A stretch of 64,000 nucleotides of DNA, taken from contig JAEYZM010000029.1 of NCBI GenBank assembly GCA_023427985.1, positions 1 through 64,000 of the forward strand, given 5' to 3'. Origin of the DNA: Bacteroidota bacterium. GTDB lineage: Bacteria > Bacteroidota > Bacteroidia > Sphingobacteriales > Sphingobacteriaceae. Of this stretch, positions 25,741-35,301 are shown one piece after another. A program made the translations under genes and the position numbers. How positions within the stretch are numbered: position 1 is the first letter of the stretch; each line of letters opens with the position of its first letter. Below the pieces are notes generated by a model. That model saw nothing but the letters and a program-made list of their open reading frames with translations, made no database searches and was not told the DNA's origin.

Positions 25741-27001
25741 ATTTGGATTTAAGTACTAATTGAATCGTACTCCTGCTTCTTTGTTCTAATAGTAAAATAT
25801 ATGTACTTAAAAATTCATCAATCACCTCGTTATTATAATGTCGAATTGTAATCAATTCAATCTCCTTGTTGTATACAATTTTGTATTTAGGTTTCAATAG
25901 AGCAATCAATTTTTCAGCCTTATCATTATCATCTATACAAATCGAAAATGACATGGCCGAGTTTTGCATCGTATTAATTTTTATATCGAAATTACTTATG
26001 ACACCTATTATCTCCGACAAATTATTTTCGGCTATAAATGAAAAATCATTCGTACTAAAACTAATAAGCAATTGATTTTTCTTTACTATGATTATGGGAT
26101 GCTTAAATTCAACATTTTCTTTTTTACCAACTGCTGTACCCGACTCCAAGGGAGATAAAAAGGGTTTTACATACAATGGAATTTTCTTATTCTGCAAAGG
26201 TTTAATTGTCTTCGGATGTATTACCGTTGCACCATAATAGGTCATTTCTATTGCTTCTGCATAGGGTATATCATCAAGCTTTACGGCATTCGAGAATAAT
26301 TTTGGATCGGCCGTTAATACTCCTGGAACATCTTTCCAAATAGTTAGACTTTCTGCGTCTAAGACATTTGCAAATATCGCTGCGGTATAATCCGAACCCT
26401 CTCTACCCAATGTAGTGGTGTAGTTTTCCGATGTACAAGCTATGAATCCTTGTGTGATTAATAATTTTTCTTCCGCAAGTTTCGGTATTTCCTTAATTAC
26501 TAATTCTTCTGATTCTGACCAGTTGATGTTTGCCTCTCTATAATGATTGTCGGACTTTAAGTAATTTCTTACATCCAACCATTCCGTTTCAATATCCTTT
26601 GAGTTTAAATAAGCTGCAACGATTCTGGTCGACAATAACTCACCGAGACTAACTATCTGATCGTAAATAAAATCATGATTCTGATCTGGCTCTTCTTCTA
26701 AAACCCACTCGATTTCAACAAACAAATTATTGATTTCATTTAATAAAGCTTCATCTTCTTTATCAAACAATTCATTAACAATTTCTAAATGATATCTTCT
26801 TACATCGTTTAACAAATCATAAGCATTCTCAGAATGTTGAATGTAAGCTTTCCATACTAATTCCAAGGCATTGGTAGATTTACCCATTGCTGAAATCACC
26901 ACTAAAAGATTTTTTCTTTCAGAATCTTTTAATAGTTCATAAACATTCCTCACTGCTGCTGCATCTTTAACCGATGCTCCACCAAACTTATAGATTTTCA
27001 T
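25739..27001 (-). CDS. lysC: Aspartate kinase
   Basis: 420 residues. The kinase domain begins YKFGGASVKDAAAVRNV and includes TTLGREGSDYTAAIFA near residue 200 and MTYYGATVIHPKTIKPLQNK near residue 250. The C-terminal 100 residues form the regulatory ACT region (LLISFSTNDFSFIAENNLSEII). The enzyme phosphorylates aspartate as the first step to Lys, Thr and Met. Monofunctional: no homoserine dehydrogenase domain. Its ATG overlaps the TGA of the upstream acetyltransferase gene by 4 bp, so it is the last gene of a yggS-GNAT-lysC operon. Confidence 0.95.
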   Translation of the reverse strand: MKIYKFGGASVKDAAAVRNVYELLKDSERKNLLVVISAMGKSTNALELVWKAYIQHSENAYDLLNDVRRYHLEIVNELFDKEDEALLNEINNLFVEIEWVLEEEPDQNHDFIYDQIVSLGELLSTRIVAAYLNSKDIETEWLDVRNYLKSDNHYREANINWSESEELVIKEIPKLAEEKLLITQGFIACTSENYTTTLGREGSDYTAAIFANVLDAESLTIWKDVPGVLTADPKLFSNAVKLDDIPYAEAIEMTYYGATVIHPKTIKPLQNKKIPLYVKPFLSPLESGTAVGKKENVEFKHPIIIVKKNQLLISFSTNDFSFIAENNLSEIIGVISNFDIKINTMQNSAMSFSICIDDNDKAEKLIALLKPKYKIVYNKEIELITIRHYNNEVIDEFLSTYILLLEQRSRSTIQLVLKSK

Positions 27002-27477
27002 GATGTATACGATTGATAATAATAGTTTATTTGATCTTCAGATAAACTTCCATTTACCCATTCTGGATCTAAATTCGCATTGTACTTTTTATAGAATTCG
27101 ATGGCATCTTCGTTCCAATCTAGTACTTGCCATACAATACCTTTAAGATTTCGCTCTTTGGCTTCTATGATTAATTGATCAAATAAAAGTTTACCGAGTC
27201 CCTTACCTCTATATTCTTCTGTAATAATAATATCTTCAAGATACATTCTACAGCCTTTCCATGTGGAATATCGAATGTAATACAAAGCAAAACCCAAAAT
27301 TTGATGCTCGTTTTCTACAACAAATGCCCACCATACAGGGTGTTCAGAAAATCCGGCAAACTCAAACTCTTCTAAACTAACAGTAACTTCATGAGGAGCT
27401 TTTTCGAATAGCGCTAGTTCTTGTACTAATTCTAATAATCGTTTACAGTCCTCTCGTTTAGCCCTGCGTACTTTCAT
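26998..27477 (-). CDS. GNAT N-acetyltransferase (SSAT-like)
   Basis: The 159-residue GNAT enzyme has RRAKREDCKRLLELVQEL, the acetyl-CoA loop YRGKGLGKLLFDQL near residue 90, and WQVLDWNEDAIEFYKKYNA. The last motif and overall length resemble the diamine/thialysine acetyltransferase group (SSAT1/2-like), acting on small amines; the substrate is inferred only. It overlaps lysC by 4 bp (ATGA) and the upstream yggS by 20 bp, indicating tight translational coupling. Confidence 0.9.
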   Translation of the reverse strand: MKVRRAKREDCKRLLELVQELALFEKAPHEVTVSLEEFEFAGFSEHPVWWAFVVENEHQILGFALYYIRYSTWKGCRMYLEDIIITEEYRGKGLGKLLFDQLIIEAKERNLKGIVWQVLDWNEDAIEFYKKYNANLDPEWVNGSLSEDQINYYYQSYTS

Positions 27478-28171
27478 TTGATTCTTTATTCTTGAAATGT
27501 TTAATTACCCTTTTACCAAAAATGGTACTTCCCAATCGAACCATCGTGCTTCCATTTTCAATTGCTAATTTATAATCTGAGGACATTCCCATAGAAATTT
27601 CTTTAAAGGAATCCTGATTGCGGAAATAGCTTTGTTTAATTCCACTGAACAATACCGACAATTCTTTGAACTCTTCGTTTATTTGTCGCTCCGAATCGGT
27701 ATTCGTTGCAATACCCATAAGTCCAACAATTCTTACATTTTTCAATTCTTGAAACTCATCGGATCTAAGTAGTTCTATCAGTTCATCGTAGCCCAATCCA
27801 TACTTTGTCTCTTCATCGGCAATATACACTTGCAGTAAACAATCGATGACTCTATTGTTTTTAGCAGCTTGTTTATCAATTTCTTGCAATAGTTTTAAAC
27901 TATCAACAGAATGTATTAGCTGAATAAATGGGGCGATGTATTTTACCTTATTGCTTTGTAAATGTCCAACCAAATGCCATACGATATCCTTTGGAAGACT
28001 TTCATACTTTTCTACGAGTTCTTGAACATGATTTTCTGCAAATATTCTTTGCCCTGCATCATAGGCTTCCATGATCTCTTCATCGCTCTTAGTTTTTGAG
28101 ACTGCAATCAATTCTACTCCCAAAACATCGAGTTCCTTTTTTAATGCTATAATATGCTCAGAAATACTCAT
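27458..28171 (-). CDS. yggS: YggS family pyridoxal-phosphate homeostasis protein
   Basis: From the ATG at 28169-28171 the protein has 237 residues with the YggS/PROSC pattern: ELIAVSKTKSDEEI with the PLP-binding Lys, FAENHVQELVEKYE, WHLVGHLQSNKVKYI, IHSVDS, MGMSSDYKLAIENGSTMVRLGSTIFGKR. It binds PLP as a type III-fold carrier and buffers free cofactor. The frame is open further upstream to 28210, but the extension overlaps the divergent lipoprotein gene and the -7 element at 28192-28199. First gene of the operon with the GNAT gene and lysC. Confidence 0.94.
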   Translation of the reverse strand: MSISEHIIALKKELDVLGVELIAVSKTKSDEEIMEAYDAGQRIFAENHVQELVEKYESLPKDIVWHLVGHLQSNKVKYIAPFIQLIHSVDSLKLLQEIDKQAAKNNRVIDCLLQVYIADEETKYGLGYDELIELLRSDEFQELKNVRIVGLMGIATNTDSERQINEEFKELSVLFSGIKQSYFRNQDSFKEISMGMSSDYKLAIENGSTMVRLGSTIFGKRVIKHFKNKESNESTQG

Positions 28172-28191
28172 TATCTTTACTTTTGTAAAAG

Positions 28192-28199
28192 CAAAAATA
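28192..28199 (-). promoter_or_regulatory. Bacteroidota -7 element (TATTTTTG) of the yggS-GNAT-lysC operon
   Basis: Minus-strand TATTTTTG, 20 nt before the yggS ATG. Its upstream half falls within the start of the divergent DUF4296 gene. Confidence 0.55.
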
Positions 28200-28208
28200 A
28201 GAAAAGGC

Positions 28209-28580
28209 ATGCGAATTCATTCTTTAAGGTTTAAGTTATTATCATATTTATTTTCAATATACCTAATAACTTGTTTATTAAGTTCTTGCAGCAAAAAGGC
28301 TGAGAAGATTCCTGCCGATGTAATACCAAAAGATACTATGGTGAATGTATTGATGGACATTCACATTGCCGAAGCTGGATTAAAGTCAGTTCCACAAGAC
28401 ACCTTAAATCCACAAAATATTAAAACGTATTACGATGCTATTTATAAAAAATACAATACCAACGATTCTGTTTTTAATAAAAGTTTAAAGTATTATACAG
28501 ACCATCCCGATCTTTTAGAAAATATTTACCAAAAGATAATTGAAGAGATGAGTAAAAAAGAAGCAGAAGTGTTAAAGTAA
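28209..28580 (+). CDS. DUF4296 lipoprotein
   Basis: From the ATG at 28209 the protein has 123 residues: a signal peptide with lipobox (LITCLLSSCSKK), then PADVIPKDTMVNVLMDIHIAEAGL, the characteristic DUF4296 start, and a C-terminal helix. A longer open frame begins at 28071 but its extra residues are antisense to yggS. DUF4296 proteins are small Bacteroidota lipoproteins of unknown role. The gene is 4 nt upstream of mutS2 and likely co-transcribed with it. Confidence 0.85.
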   Translation: MRIHSLRFKLLSYLFSIYLITCLLSSCSKKAEKIPADVIPKDTMVNVLMDIHIAEAGLKSVPQDTLNPQNIKTYYDAIYKKYNTNDSVFNKSLKYYTDHPDLLENIYQKIIEEMSKKEAEVLK

Positions 28581-28584
28581 GAGC

Positions 28585-30948
28585 ATGTTATATCCAGCAC
28601 AGTTACAAACCAAATTAGGTTTTAATGAAATAAAAGAGGAAATTAAAAAAGAATGCATCAGTACCATGGGTAGGTCTATGGTAGATAAAATGCAATTCAT
28701 AAGTAACTTTGACTTATTAAAAAAACTACTCCTTCAAACCCAAGAATTCAAACAGATTTTGCTTACTGGGAAAAATTTTCCGAGCGATCATTATTTTGAT
28801 ATTAAATTATTATCGGAAAAATTAAGAATTGAAGGGACGTATTTATTTGAAGATGAATTTTTAAAATTAATGCAGGCATTAATAACTGTAAAAGCTTGCA
28901 TTCAGTTTATTAAAGATGAAGAGGGTAAATATCCATCCATCGAACTACTTATAAAAGATATTGCTTTTGATCAAAATATTATCAAACAAATAGAAGCAAT
29001 TATAGATAACAAAGGAACTATAAAACCCAATGCTAGTGCCGAACTGAAAGATTTGAATCAATCTATTGCTGCTGCTGAATCTGAGATAAGAAAAAGAATG
29101 TCACAGATTTTCAAAGAATGGCAAAAAGAGGGGTATACATCCGATTCTCAACTAACGGTGCGAGATGGCCGAATGGTTATTCCGGTTGCAGCAGAATATA
29201 AAAGAAAGGCGAGGGGATTTATTGTGGATGAATCCTCAACAGGACAAACAGTTTTTATGGAGCCTACTGAAGTCTTGGAGTTGAACAATAAGTTGAAAGA
29301 TTTAGAGTATCAAAGAAAGAGGGAAATTATTCGAATATTAATTTCGTTAAGCGATGTAATTAGACCTAGTTTGCCTCAATTATTACAATACAATCAGCTT
29401 TTAAGTATTCTCGATTTCATTCGAGCAAAGTCAAAATTTGCAATAAGAATAGATGCTAATTTACCTGAGATTAATAAAGATGCAAAGTTCAAATGGATAC
29501 ATGCCAAACATCCGTTGTTATTATTATCATTTTCTTCACAGGGTAAAAATGTCGTACCATTAAATGCTGAGATCGACGAAAAGAATAGAATAATTATTAT
29601 ATCAGGACCTAATGCTGGTGGTAAATCGGTGGCATTAAAAACAATTGGTTTACTACAGCTAATGTTGCAGCATGGCTTGTTAATTCCACTTTCTGCCGAT
29701 TCAAATATATCGGTGATGAAAAAAATATTAGTCGACATTGGCGATGATCAATCGATAGAAAGTGACTTGAGCACCTACTCTGCGCATCTCTCCAACATGA
29801 ATGTTTTTATTAGAGAAGCCAATCCGCATACTCTAATATTAATCGATGAATTTGGTACAGGAACAGATCCTAAGTTTGGTGGACCTATTGCAGAAGCCGT
29901 GTTAGAAACGCTCAATAAAAAACAAGTCCGAGGGGTAGTTACTACGCATTATTCCAATCTAAAAGTTTTTGCTAGCAATACCGAAGGATTGCTTAATGCT
30001 TCCATGTTGTTTGATACCTTAGAGTTGAAAGCCTTATATAAACTTGAGTTAGGTCAACCGGGAAGCTCATACGCTTTTGAAATTGCACAAAAAACTGGAT
30101 TATCAAAATCCTTAATAGATTTAGCTAAAAAGAAAGTAGGAGTGCAGCAACAAAAAGTCGATGAGTTATTAATAGAGATTCAAAGAGATAAAGTGAAATT
30201 GGATGAATTACAGTCGAAATTAACAAAAGACAATCTCTACCTAAATCAATTATTGGATGACAATAAAAATTTAAAGCAAGAATTAGAAGAGAATAAGAAG
30301 AGGCTTTTAAAAGATTCAAAGGCTGAGGCTAAAAAGATTCTAGCAGATGCTAATAAATTAATTGAGAATACGATAGCAGAGATTAAACAAGCAAATGCCG
30401 ACAAAGAATTAACGAAAAAATTACGACACAAATTAGAGCAAGAAAGTCAACAATTATTAAGCTCATTGGAACCAAAAGCAACTACATCGGCAGAAATAAA
30501 AAATTATAATTTTAAGATTGGCGACTGGGTAAAATTGATTGAATCGGATGCATTAGGAAGAATCATCAATATTCAGAAAAACAAGGCCGAGCTTGCTATT
30601 GGAGAGTTGAGGACTCTTGTAAGTTTAAATAAAATTCAAATTGCACAAGCTCCAAAAGAAGTAAAAACAAAATCATCGTCGGGATTAATTAATTCAGAAG
30701 AATCCTTTATGCCTCAAATAGATTTAAGAGGTAAGCGTGCAGAAGAAGCTTTGATGGAAGTGGAAAAGTTTTTAGATAAAGCGTTGATTATGGGATTCTC
30801 TCAATTGAGAATTTTACACGGTAAAGGGGATGGAGTATTACGAAAAATCGTTCGCGAATCATTAAGAAAATTCAAAGAAGTAAAATCGATTGACGACGAG
30901 CATGCCGATTTTGGTGGCGATGGAATTAGTATCGTTCATTTACGATAA
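28585..30948 (+). CDS. mutS2: Endonuclease MutS2
   Basis: 787 residues: MutS-type core and clamp helices, Walker A IISGPNAGGKSVALKTIG near residue 340, Walker B LILIDEFGTGTDP near residue 415, a long coiled coil (about 510-640), and a C-terminal Smr nuclease domain (DLRGKRAEEALMEVEKFL ... LRILHGKGDGVLRKIVRE). MutS2 limits recombination and, in some bacteria, acts on collided ribosomes. The Smr motifs HGKGDG and DLRG are intact. The last 23 bp overlap the 3' end of the convergent amidase gene. Confidence 0.95.
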   Translation: MLYPAQLQTKLGFNEIKEEIKKECISTMGRSMVDKMQFISNFDLLKKLLLQTQEFKQILLTGKNFPSDHYFDIKLLSEKLRIEGTYLFEDEFLKLMQALITVKACIQFIKDEEGKYPSIELLIKDIAFDQNIIKQIEAIIDNKGTIKPNASAELKDLNQSIAAAESEIRKRMSQIFKEWQKEGYTSDSQLTVRDGRMVIPVAAEYKRKARGFIVDESSTGQTVFMEPTEVLELNNKLKDLEYQRKREIIRILISLSDVIRPSLPQLLQYNQLLSILDFIRAKSKFAIRIDANLPEINKDAKFKWIHAKHPLLLLSFSSQGKNVVPLNAEIDEKNRIIIISGPNAGGKSVALKTIGLLQLMLQHGLLIPLSADSNISVMKKILVDIGDDQSIESDLSTYSAHLSNMNVFIREANPHTLILIDEFGTGTDPKFGGPIAEAVLETLNKKQVRGVVTTHYSNLKVFASNTEGLLNASMLFDTLELKALYKLELGQPGSSYAFEIAQKTGLSKSLIDLAKKKVGVQQQKVDELLIEIQRDKVKLDELQSKLTKDNLYLNQLLDDNKNLKQELEENKKRLLKDSKAEAKKILADANKLIENTIAEIKQANADKELTKKLRHKLEQESQQLLSSLEPKATTSAEIKNYNFKIGDWVKLIESDALGRIINIQKNKAELAIGELRTLVSLNKIQIAQAPKEVKTKSSSGLINSEESFMPQIDLRGKRAEEALMEVEKFLDKALIMGFSQLRILHGKGDGVLRKIVRESLRKFKEVKSIDDEHADFGGDGISIVHLR

Positions 30949-32251
30949 TTTTATATCGGTGTTGCCCATTTATTTCTAATAATATTAGACCTTCTTGTGT
31001 GTATTCGTTCTCGAGCTCGTATCTGTATCCTTCAATGTTTTCAATATTCTTGAGCAATTTACCTTGTGTATTATAAACTTTAATGCTATGAATTTTTTCA
31101 TAAAATACAACATTCAAATACCGAGCATTAAGTGGATTTGGATAAATTAAGGCCTCATTAAATTTTAGAGTCGAACTAGAAAGTGGAATACAATTGCTTA
31201 AGGCAATGGCAACGTTTGCTTTAACCCTGTCGTTGATTTGTTGAAAATATTGTTCACCGGGACAAGAAGTATAACCCGTAGGACAGCCTTCTCTGTGTCC
31301 TGCTACAACACCTAAATACCATTCAGGATTATTTATGGGATGCAAGCTGCTGTCGTATGGATTTGACAATCGCTCTTTATGCATTTTCCATACAATTAAT
31401 TTATTAATAGATGCAATTGCTGTATCGCTAGGTAAATATCCCGTATTGTGATAATTCCCTAACAAACAAATGCCCATGGTATTTGCATTTCTAGCACACA
31501 AATGTGCACCAATCACATTATCATCGCCGTACTGAAATCCATCTCTGCCATTGTAAATATCGCCATTAGGCGCCACTAAATAATTATACCCAATATCGTC
31601 CCATCCATTCGTTTGAGTGTGTAACATATAATAATTACGTACAGTTGCTAAATACTGGGTATCAGTATTATTACCAGCAGCATGATGTAGAATAATATGT
31701 TTTACTGTAGTAGGAGTAGGATTTCCCGCAGGATCCGGTAAGCCTGTTCTCCAAATTTCTTGATCAATACTTTCTGGGGCGATGCTACAGTCGATGCTGT
31801 CGGTTCTTTTTTTTTTATCCTTCAAATAAGAGGATTTCAATGGGCTGGCATAAAGTAGATTTATTCGAATACGCCCCTCAATATTCGCCGTGTAAAAACT
31901 AAAATTTTTAAACGATGAATTAGAAATGATTAATGCCGATGATTGCGAGTTTATGCGAGCAGCACTTTCTTGTACTATTTGTGTCTGTTCATTATCTAAG
32001 TTTAACATTCGCTTTTCATCATTTCCTAAAATAAAGTAAGCCTTTTCAAAATTATGATTATTAGAAATTTCAATATTCAAACTACTTGCCTCAAAGTCTG
32101 GAATGATATTGGTGTAAAGCGTGTTCTTTTTAACATCAAATTCGATGGATTTGAAATGCTTACCATTTTGCTTAATAGTATATAATTTACCCTCTTGTGC
32201 AAACAATAAACTATTAGTAAAAAATAATGCTATTGAAATAATTAAACGCAT
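30926..32251 (-). CDS. Secreted PGRP/Amidase_2-like amidase with T9SS sorting tail
   Basis: From the ATG at 32249-32251 the protein has 441 residues: signal peptide (ISIALFFTNSLLFAQ), an N-terminal region of about 140 residues, a PGRP/N-acetylmuramoyl-L-alanine amidase domain (HIILHHAAGNNTD with zinc His, DIGYNYLVAPNGDIYNGR, VAGHREGCPTGYTSCPG with further ligands), and a C-terminal Por secretion tail (LIYPNPLNARYLNV, then KVYNTQGKLLKNI and a final KIIVNERY). The tail directs outer-membrane export by the type IX system, so this hydrolase is released or surface-bound and may attack foreign peptidoglycan. The upstream TTG lies inside the -7 element. Confidence 0.92.
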   Translation of the reverse strand: MRLIISIALFFTNSLLFAQEGKLYTIKQNGKHFKSIEFDVKKNTLYTNIIPDFEASSLNIEISNNHNFEKAYFILGNDEKRMLNLDNEQTQIVQESAARINSQSSALIISNSSFKNFSFYTANIEGRIRINLLYASPLKSSYLKDKKKRTDSIDCSIAPESIDQEIWRTGLPDPAGNPTPTTVKHIILHHAAGNNTDTQYLATVRNYYMLHTQTNGWDDIGYNYLVAPNGDIYNGRDGFQYGDDNVIGAHLCARNANTMGICLLGNYHNTGYLPSDTAIASINKLIVWKMHKERLSNPYDSSLHPINNPEWYLGVVAGHREGCPTGYTSCPGEQYFQQINDRVKANVAIALSNCIPLSSSTLKFNEALIYPNPLNARYLNVVFYEKIHSIKVYNTQGKLLKNIENIEGYRYELENEYTQEGLILLEINGQHRYKIIVNERY

Positions 32252-32254
32252 ATT

Positions 32255-32262
32255 CAAATATA
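32255..32262 (-). promoter_or_regulatory. Bacteroidota -7 element (TATATTTG) of the T9SS amidase gene, leaderless arrangement
   Basis: Minus-strand TATATTTG followed by AAT and the ATG (32251-32249), the same 3-nt spacing as purC. The mRNA would begin at about the start codon. Confidence 0.6.
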
Positions 32263-32287
32263 CTCAAAATTATTGAATGTGGATTTA

Positions 32288-32317
32288 TTGATACTTATAG
32301 CAACAATAGTATATTTG
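32288..32317 (+). promoter_or_regulatory. Full Bacteroidota promoter of scoA (TTG-N19-TATATTTG)
   Basis: TTG at 32288-32290, 19-nt spacer, TATATTTG at 32310-32317. The ATG at 32333 follows with a leader of about 12 nt. It argues against the longer open frame starting at 32273. Confidence 0.75.
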
Positions 32318-32332
32318 TCTAAATTGTTTGAT

Positions 32333-33034
32333 ATGAATAAAGTTGTAAAAGACGCAAATGAAGCTATTGCCGATATTAAAGATAATATGACCTTAATGCT
32401 AGGTGGCTTTGGACTTTGTGGAATACCAGAAAATTGCATCAATGCATTGGTTAGTAAAGGCGTAAAAAATCTTACTTGTATTTCGAATAATGCGGGTGTT
32501 GATGATTTTGGAATTGGGCTGATGTTACAGCAAAGACAAGTTAAAAAAATGATAGCATCCTACGTTGGCGAAAATGCTGAGTTTGAGCGTCAATTATTAT
32601 CTGGTGAATTAGAAGTCGAATTAATTCCACAGGGCACTTTAGCAACAAGATGTATGGCTGCTGGATATGGTATGCCTGCTATATTTACTCCTGCAGGAGT
32701 CGGTACAGAAGTTGCGATTGGTAAAGAAGTACGAAACTTTAATGGCAAAGATTATCTAATGGAATACGCATTTGATGCAGATTTTGCAATTGTTAAAGCT
32801 TGGAAAGGTGATACTCTGGGGAATCTTGTTTTTAGAGCAACGTCGAGAAACTTTAATCCCATTATGGCTATGGCAGGAAAAATTACGATAGCAGAAGTAG
32901 AGCATTTAGTACCAGCTGGTGAATTAGATCCTGACTATATTCATACCCCTGGGATTTATGTACATAGAATTTTTGAAGGAAAAAATTACGAAAAACGAAT
33001 TGAACAAAGAACAGTAAGAAAAAGAAATGATTAA
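32333..33034 (+). CDS. scoA: 3-oxoacid CoA-transferase subunit A
   Basis: From the ATG at 32333 the product has 233 residues (MNKVVKDANEAIADI). Family I CoA-transferase alpha motifs: MLGGFGLCGIPENCINAL, NNAGVDDFGIGLML, ELIPQGTLATRCMAAGYGMPAIFTPAGVGT. With subunit B it moves CoA between succinyl-CoA and acetoacetate or similar 3-oxoacids. The last 8 bp overlap the next gene, a large membrane protein, so scoA and scoB are separated by 2.27 kb though probably still co-transcribed. Confidence 0.95.
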   Translation: MNKVVKDANEAIADIKDNMTLMLGGFGLCGIPENCINALVSKGVKNLTCISNNAGVDDFGIGLMLQQRQVKKMIASYVGENAEFERQLLSGELEVELIPQGTLATRCMAAGYGMPAIFTPAGVGTEVAIGKEVRNFNGKDYLMEYAFDADFAIVKAWKGDTLGNLVFRATSRNFNPIMAMAGKITIAEVEHLVPAGELDPDYIHTPGIYVHRIFEGKNYEKRIEQRTVRKRND

Positions 33035-35300
33035 AAAACATAAAGCCTTACTAACAGTATTAGGTGTAAGCTTGATACTAACTTGCTTGTTCTTTGGTAA
33101 AATACTATTGAACGTTAATCAATATTATTTTGTCGATGTTGGCGATGGAATCCAAACTTATCACGAAATACTATATCATGTTAAGCACGATACTAAGTAT
33201 TTCGAAAGCAAATCAATGCAATACCCATACGGCGATAATGCATTTTTTAGCGTTAACCCATTAATGCTTGCCAACACAATAAAATTTATAAATGAAGTTA
33301 TACCAATTGAAAAGTATACCGTAGGAATATTTAATTCATTTGTTATTTTCTCTATTTTAATTGGCGCTATAGCCTTATACTATATATTTAAAAAGTTAGG
33401 TGTAAACAATAACTACTCGGCATTATTTTCCATTCTTATAGCATTCATGTCGCCACAAATCATTCGCTTTGGTGGACATAATTCTTTAGGTTATGTTTTT
33501 GCAATTCCTTTGTTCGTTCTTTTTATGTTGAGTTCTTGGGAAAAACCCAGCTACATAAAATCAATCTTAATTGCATGTTATGTTTTCTATATTTCAGGAA
33601 ATCATCTTTACTATTTTGGCTTCTTTTTATTGATAGCAGCACTGTATTATTTTTTACAATTCGTTCTATATTACAGAAATCAGAATCATGGGATTTTAAA
33701 AAGAATGGTACATCTATTCATTGAAGTTCTATTACCTTTTATTATTATCCAATTATTAATTAAATACAATCATCCGGTGACGGATAGATCCCCATTCCCA
33801 TGGAACTTCTTTTTTTTCACAGGAAGCATTTCCGGATTGTATTATCCAGAGTTTTCATTTTATAAAAAAATATTCGAAGGCTTCATTGAACCAGGAAATA
33901 TAATTTATGAAGCTCGTACATATATAGGTTTACTTTCTGTAATTACTAGTGTGATTTTATTCGCCTACTTTATTAAATATATTATAGACAAAAGATTTAA
34001 AGACATTATATACTTTAATAGTAATCCCAACATTGTAATTTTCTTAATCATTGCATTATCTGGATTATTCGTTGGACTTGGTTTGCCATTTGTTACCGAC
34101 TGGGGTAGACCATTTTTCGATTATATAGGATATGTGAAACAATTCAGAGCAATAGCTCGATTCAATTGGGTATTCTATTATTGTTTTAATATTGTAGCCT
34201 TTTATTTATTTTATCACTACATCATCCAACAAAAAAAATCAGTACAATATATAGTATTAGGATTACTCTGTTTGATTTATACAACAGATATCTATTCAGC
34301 CAATAAAAATTACAATGAGAACTACGATAATAAAATCGTAGAATTAGAGGATATAGAGAACAAAACAGAATTCAATTCTTGGCTTAATAAGATCAAGATT
34401 GAAGACTATCAAGCCATAATAGGTGTACCTTATTTTAGCTTAGGTTCAGAAAACTTATATATGGGCGATGGTTTTCATATGCGAAATGTGATGTTATACA
34501 GTGTAAAAACTGGATTACCAAGTTTCGATTTACACTCCAATAGAACTTCAAGATCAGAAACCTATAAAACAACCCAATTCTTATTAGAGCCTTATAAGGA
34601 ACACAACTTACTTTCAAATTTTCAGTCGAATAAGGACTTTCTAATCTTGAGAACACGAGGTGTGCCTATTAAAGAATTCGAGAGTAGATTAATGACAAAT
34701 GCCATATTATTTGACTCAACACCGAATTTATATATTTATAGATTACCATTTAGTTATTTTCAAAACGCAAGAGAAATTTATTTGAAAGACTTTAAGTCGA
34801 TTAAAGAAAATACAAGCATCGATTCAAGTAGATACATATACATCGACTATAAAGGATACAATAATAATCCTTCCTATTTTGGTGATGGTTCTCTAGCGCA
34901 TCCATGTCAATATTATTTAAACTTATACGAAGGCAAAGTGCCCAACTTAAACAATGAAGAACTGAATATCTCATTTTGGTTTGGAAATATTAATGACGAT
35001 GTAATCCTTCGTGGTGTTTATTTATTAGAACTATTTGATCAATACGGAAGAAAATACTTTCATAAAGAGATGAATATGGGTAAGTCGGTATCCATCATAG
35101 ATGGCGATTGGGCTTTAATTGAAGACAACGTTATTGTGAATAGTAATACCGATAAAATCAAAATCACATTAAAAAACAACGATATAAAAGAAATCTATCA
35201 TAAAGCAGATGAATTACTTCTTAGACCTAGATACGAAGACGTAGTTATCGATTTAGATAGTGTCACATTTATAAACAATAGATTCATTAAATTCCAATAA
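33027..35300 (+). CDS. Large polytopic membrane protein, GT-C glycosyltransferase-like
   Basis: 757 residues with about 11 hydrophobic segments in the first 430 residues and a soluble C-terminal part of about 300 residues. An acidic loop after helix 1 (VDVGDGIQTYHEI) is placed like the catalytic loop of GT-C enzymes, which use polyprenyl-phosphate sugars on the periplasmic side; the layout (helices, then exported domain with beta-rich YLNLYEGKVPNLNNEELNI) resembles YfhO- or GT39/83-like proteins. I cannot assign a family for certain. It overlaps scoA by 8 bp and ends 1 nt before scoB. Confidence 0.6.
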   Translation: MIKKHKALLTVLGVSLILTCLFFGKILLNVNQYYFVDVGDGIQTYHEILYHVKHDTKYFESKSMQYPYGDNAFFSVNPLMLANTIKFINEVIPIEKYTVGIFNSFVIFSILIGAIALYYIFKKLGVNNNYSALFSILIAFMSPQIIRFGGHNSLGYVFAIPLFVLFMLSSWEKPSYIKSILIACYVFYISGNHLYYFGFFLLIAALYYFLQFVLYYRNQNHGILKRMVHLFIEVLLPFIIIQLLIKYNHPVTDRSPFPWNFFFFTGSISGLYYPEFSFYKKIFEGFIEPGNIIYEARTYIGLLSVITSVILFAYFIKYIIDKRFKDIIYFNSNPNIVIFLIIALSGLFVGLGLPFVTDWGRPFFDYIGYVKQFRAIARFNWVFYYCFNIVAFYLFYHYIIQQKKSVQYIVLGLLCLIYTTDIYSANKNYNENYDNKIVELEDIENKTEFNSWLNKIKIEDYQAIIGVPYFSLGSENLYMGDGFHMRNVMLYSVKTGLPSFDLHSNRTSRSETYKTTQFLLEPYKEHNLLSNFQSNKDFLILRTRGVPIKEFESRLMTNAILFDSTPNLYIYRLPFSYFQNAREIYLKDFKSIKENTSIDSSRYIYIDYKGYNNNPSYFGDGSLAHPCQYYLNLYEGKVPNLNNEELNISFWFGNINDDVILRGVYLLELFDQYGRKYFHKEMNMGKSVSIIDGDWALIEDNVIVNSNTDKIKITLKNNDIKEIYHKADELLLRPRYEDVVIDLDSVTFINNRFIKFQ

Positions 35301-35301
35301 G

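Noticed and set aside
28071..28208. N-terminal extension of the DUF4296 lipoprotein
   Set aside because: It is antisense to the yggS 5' end, and the lipoprotein signal peptide starts at the ATG at 28209.
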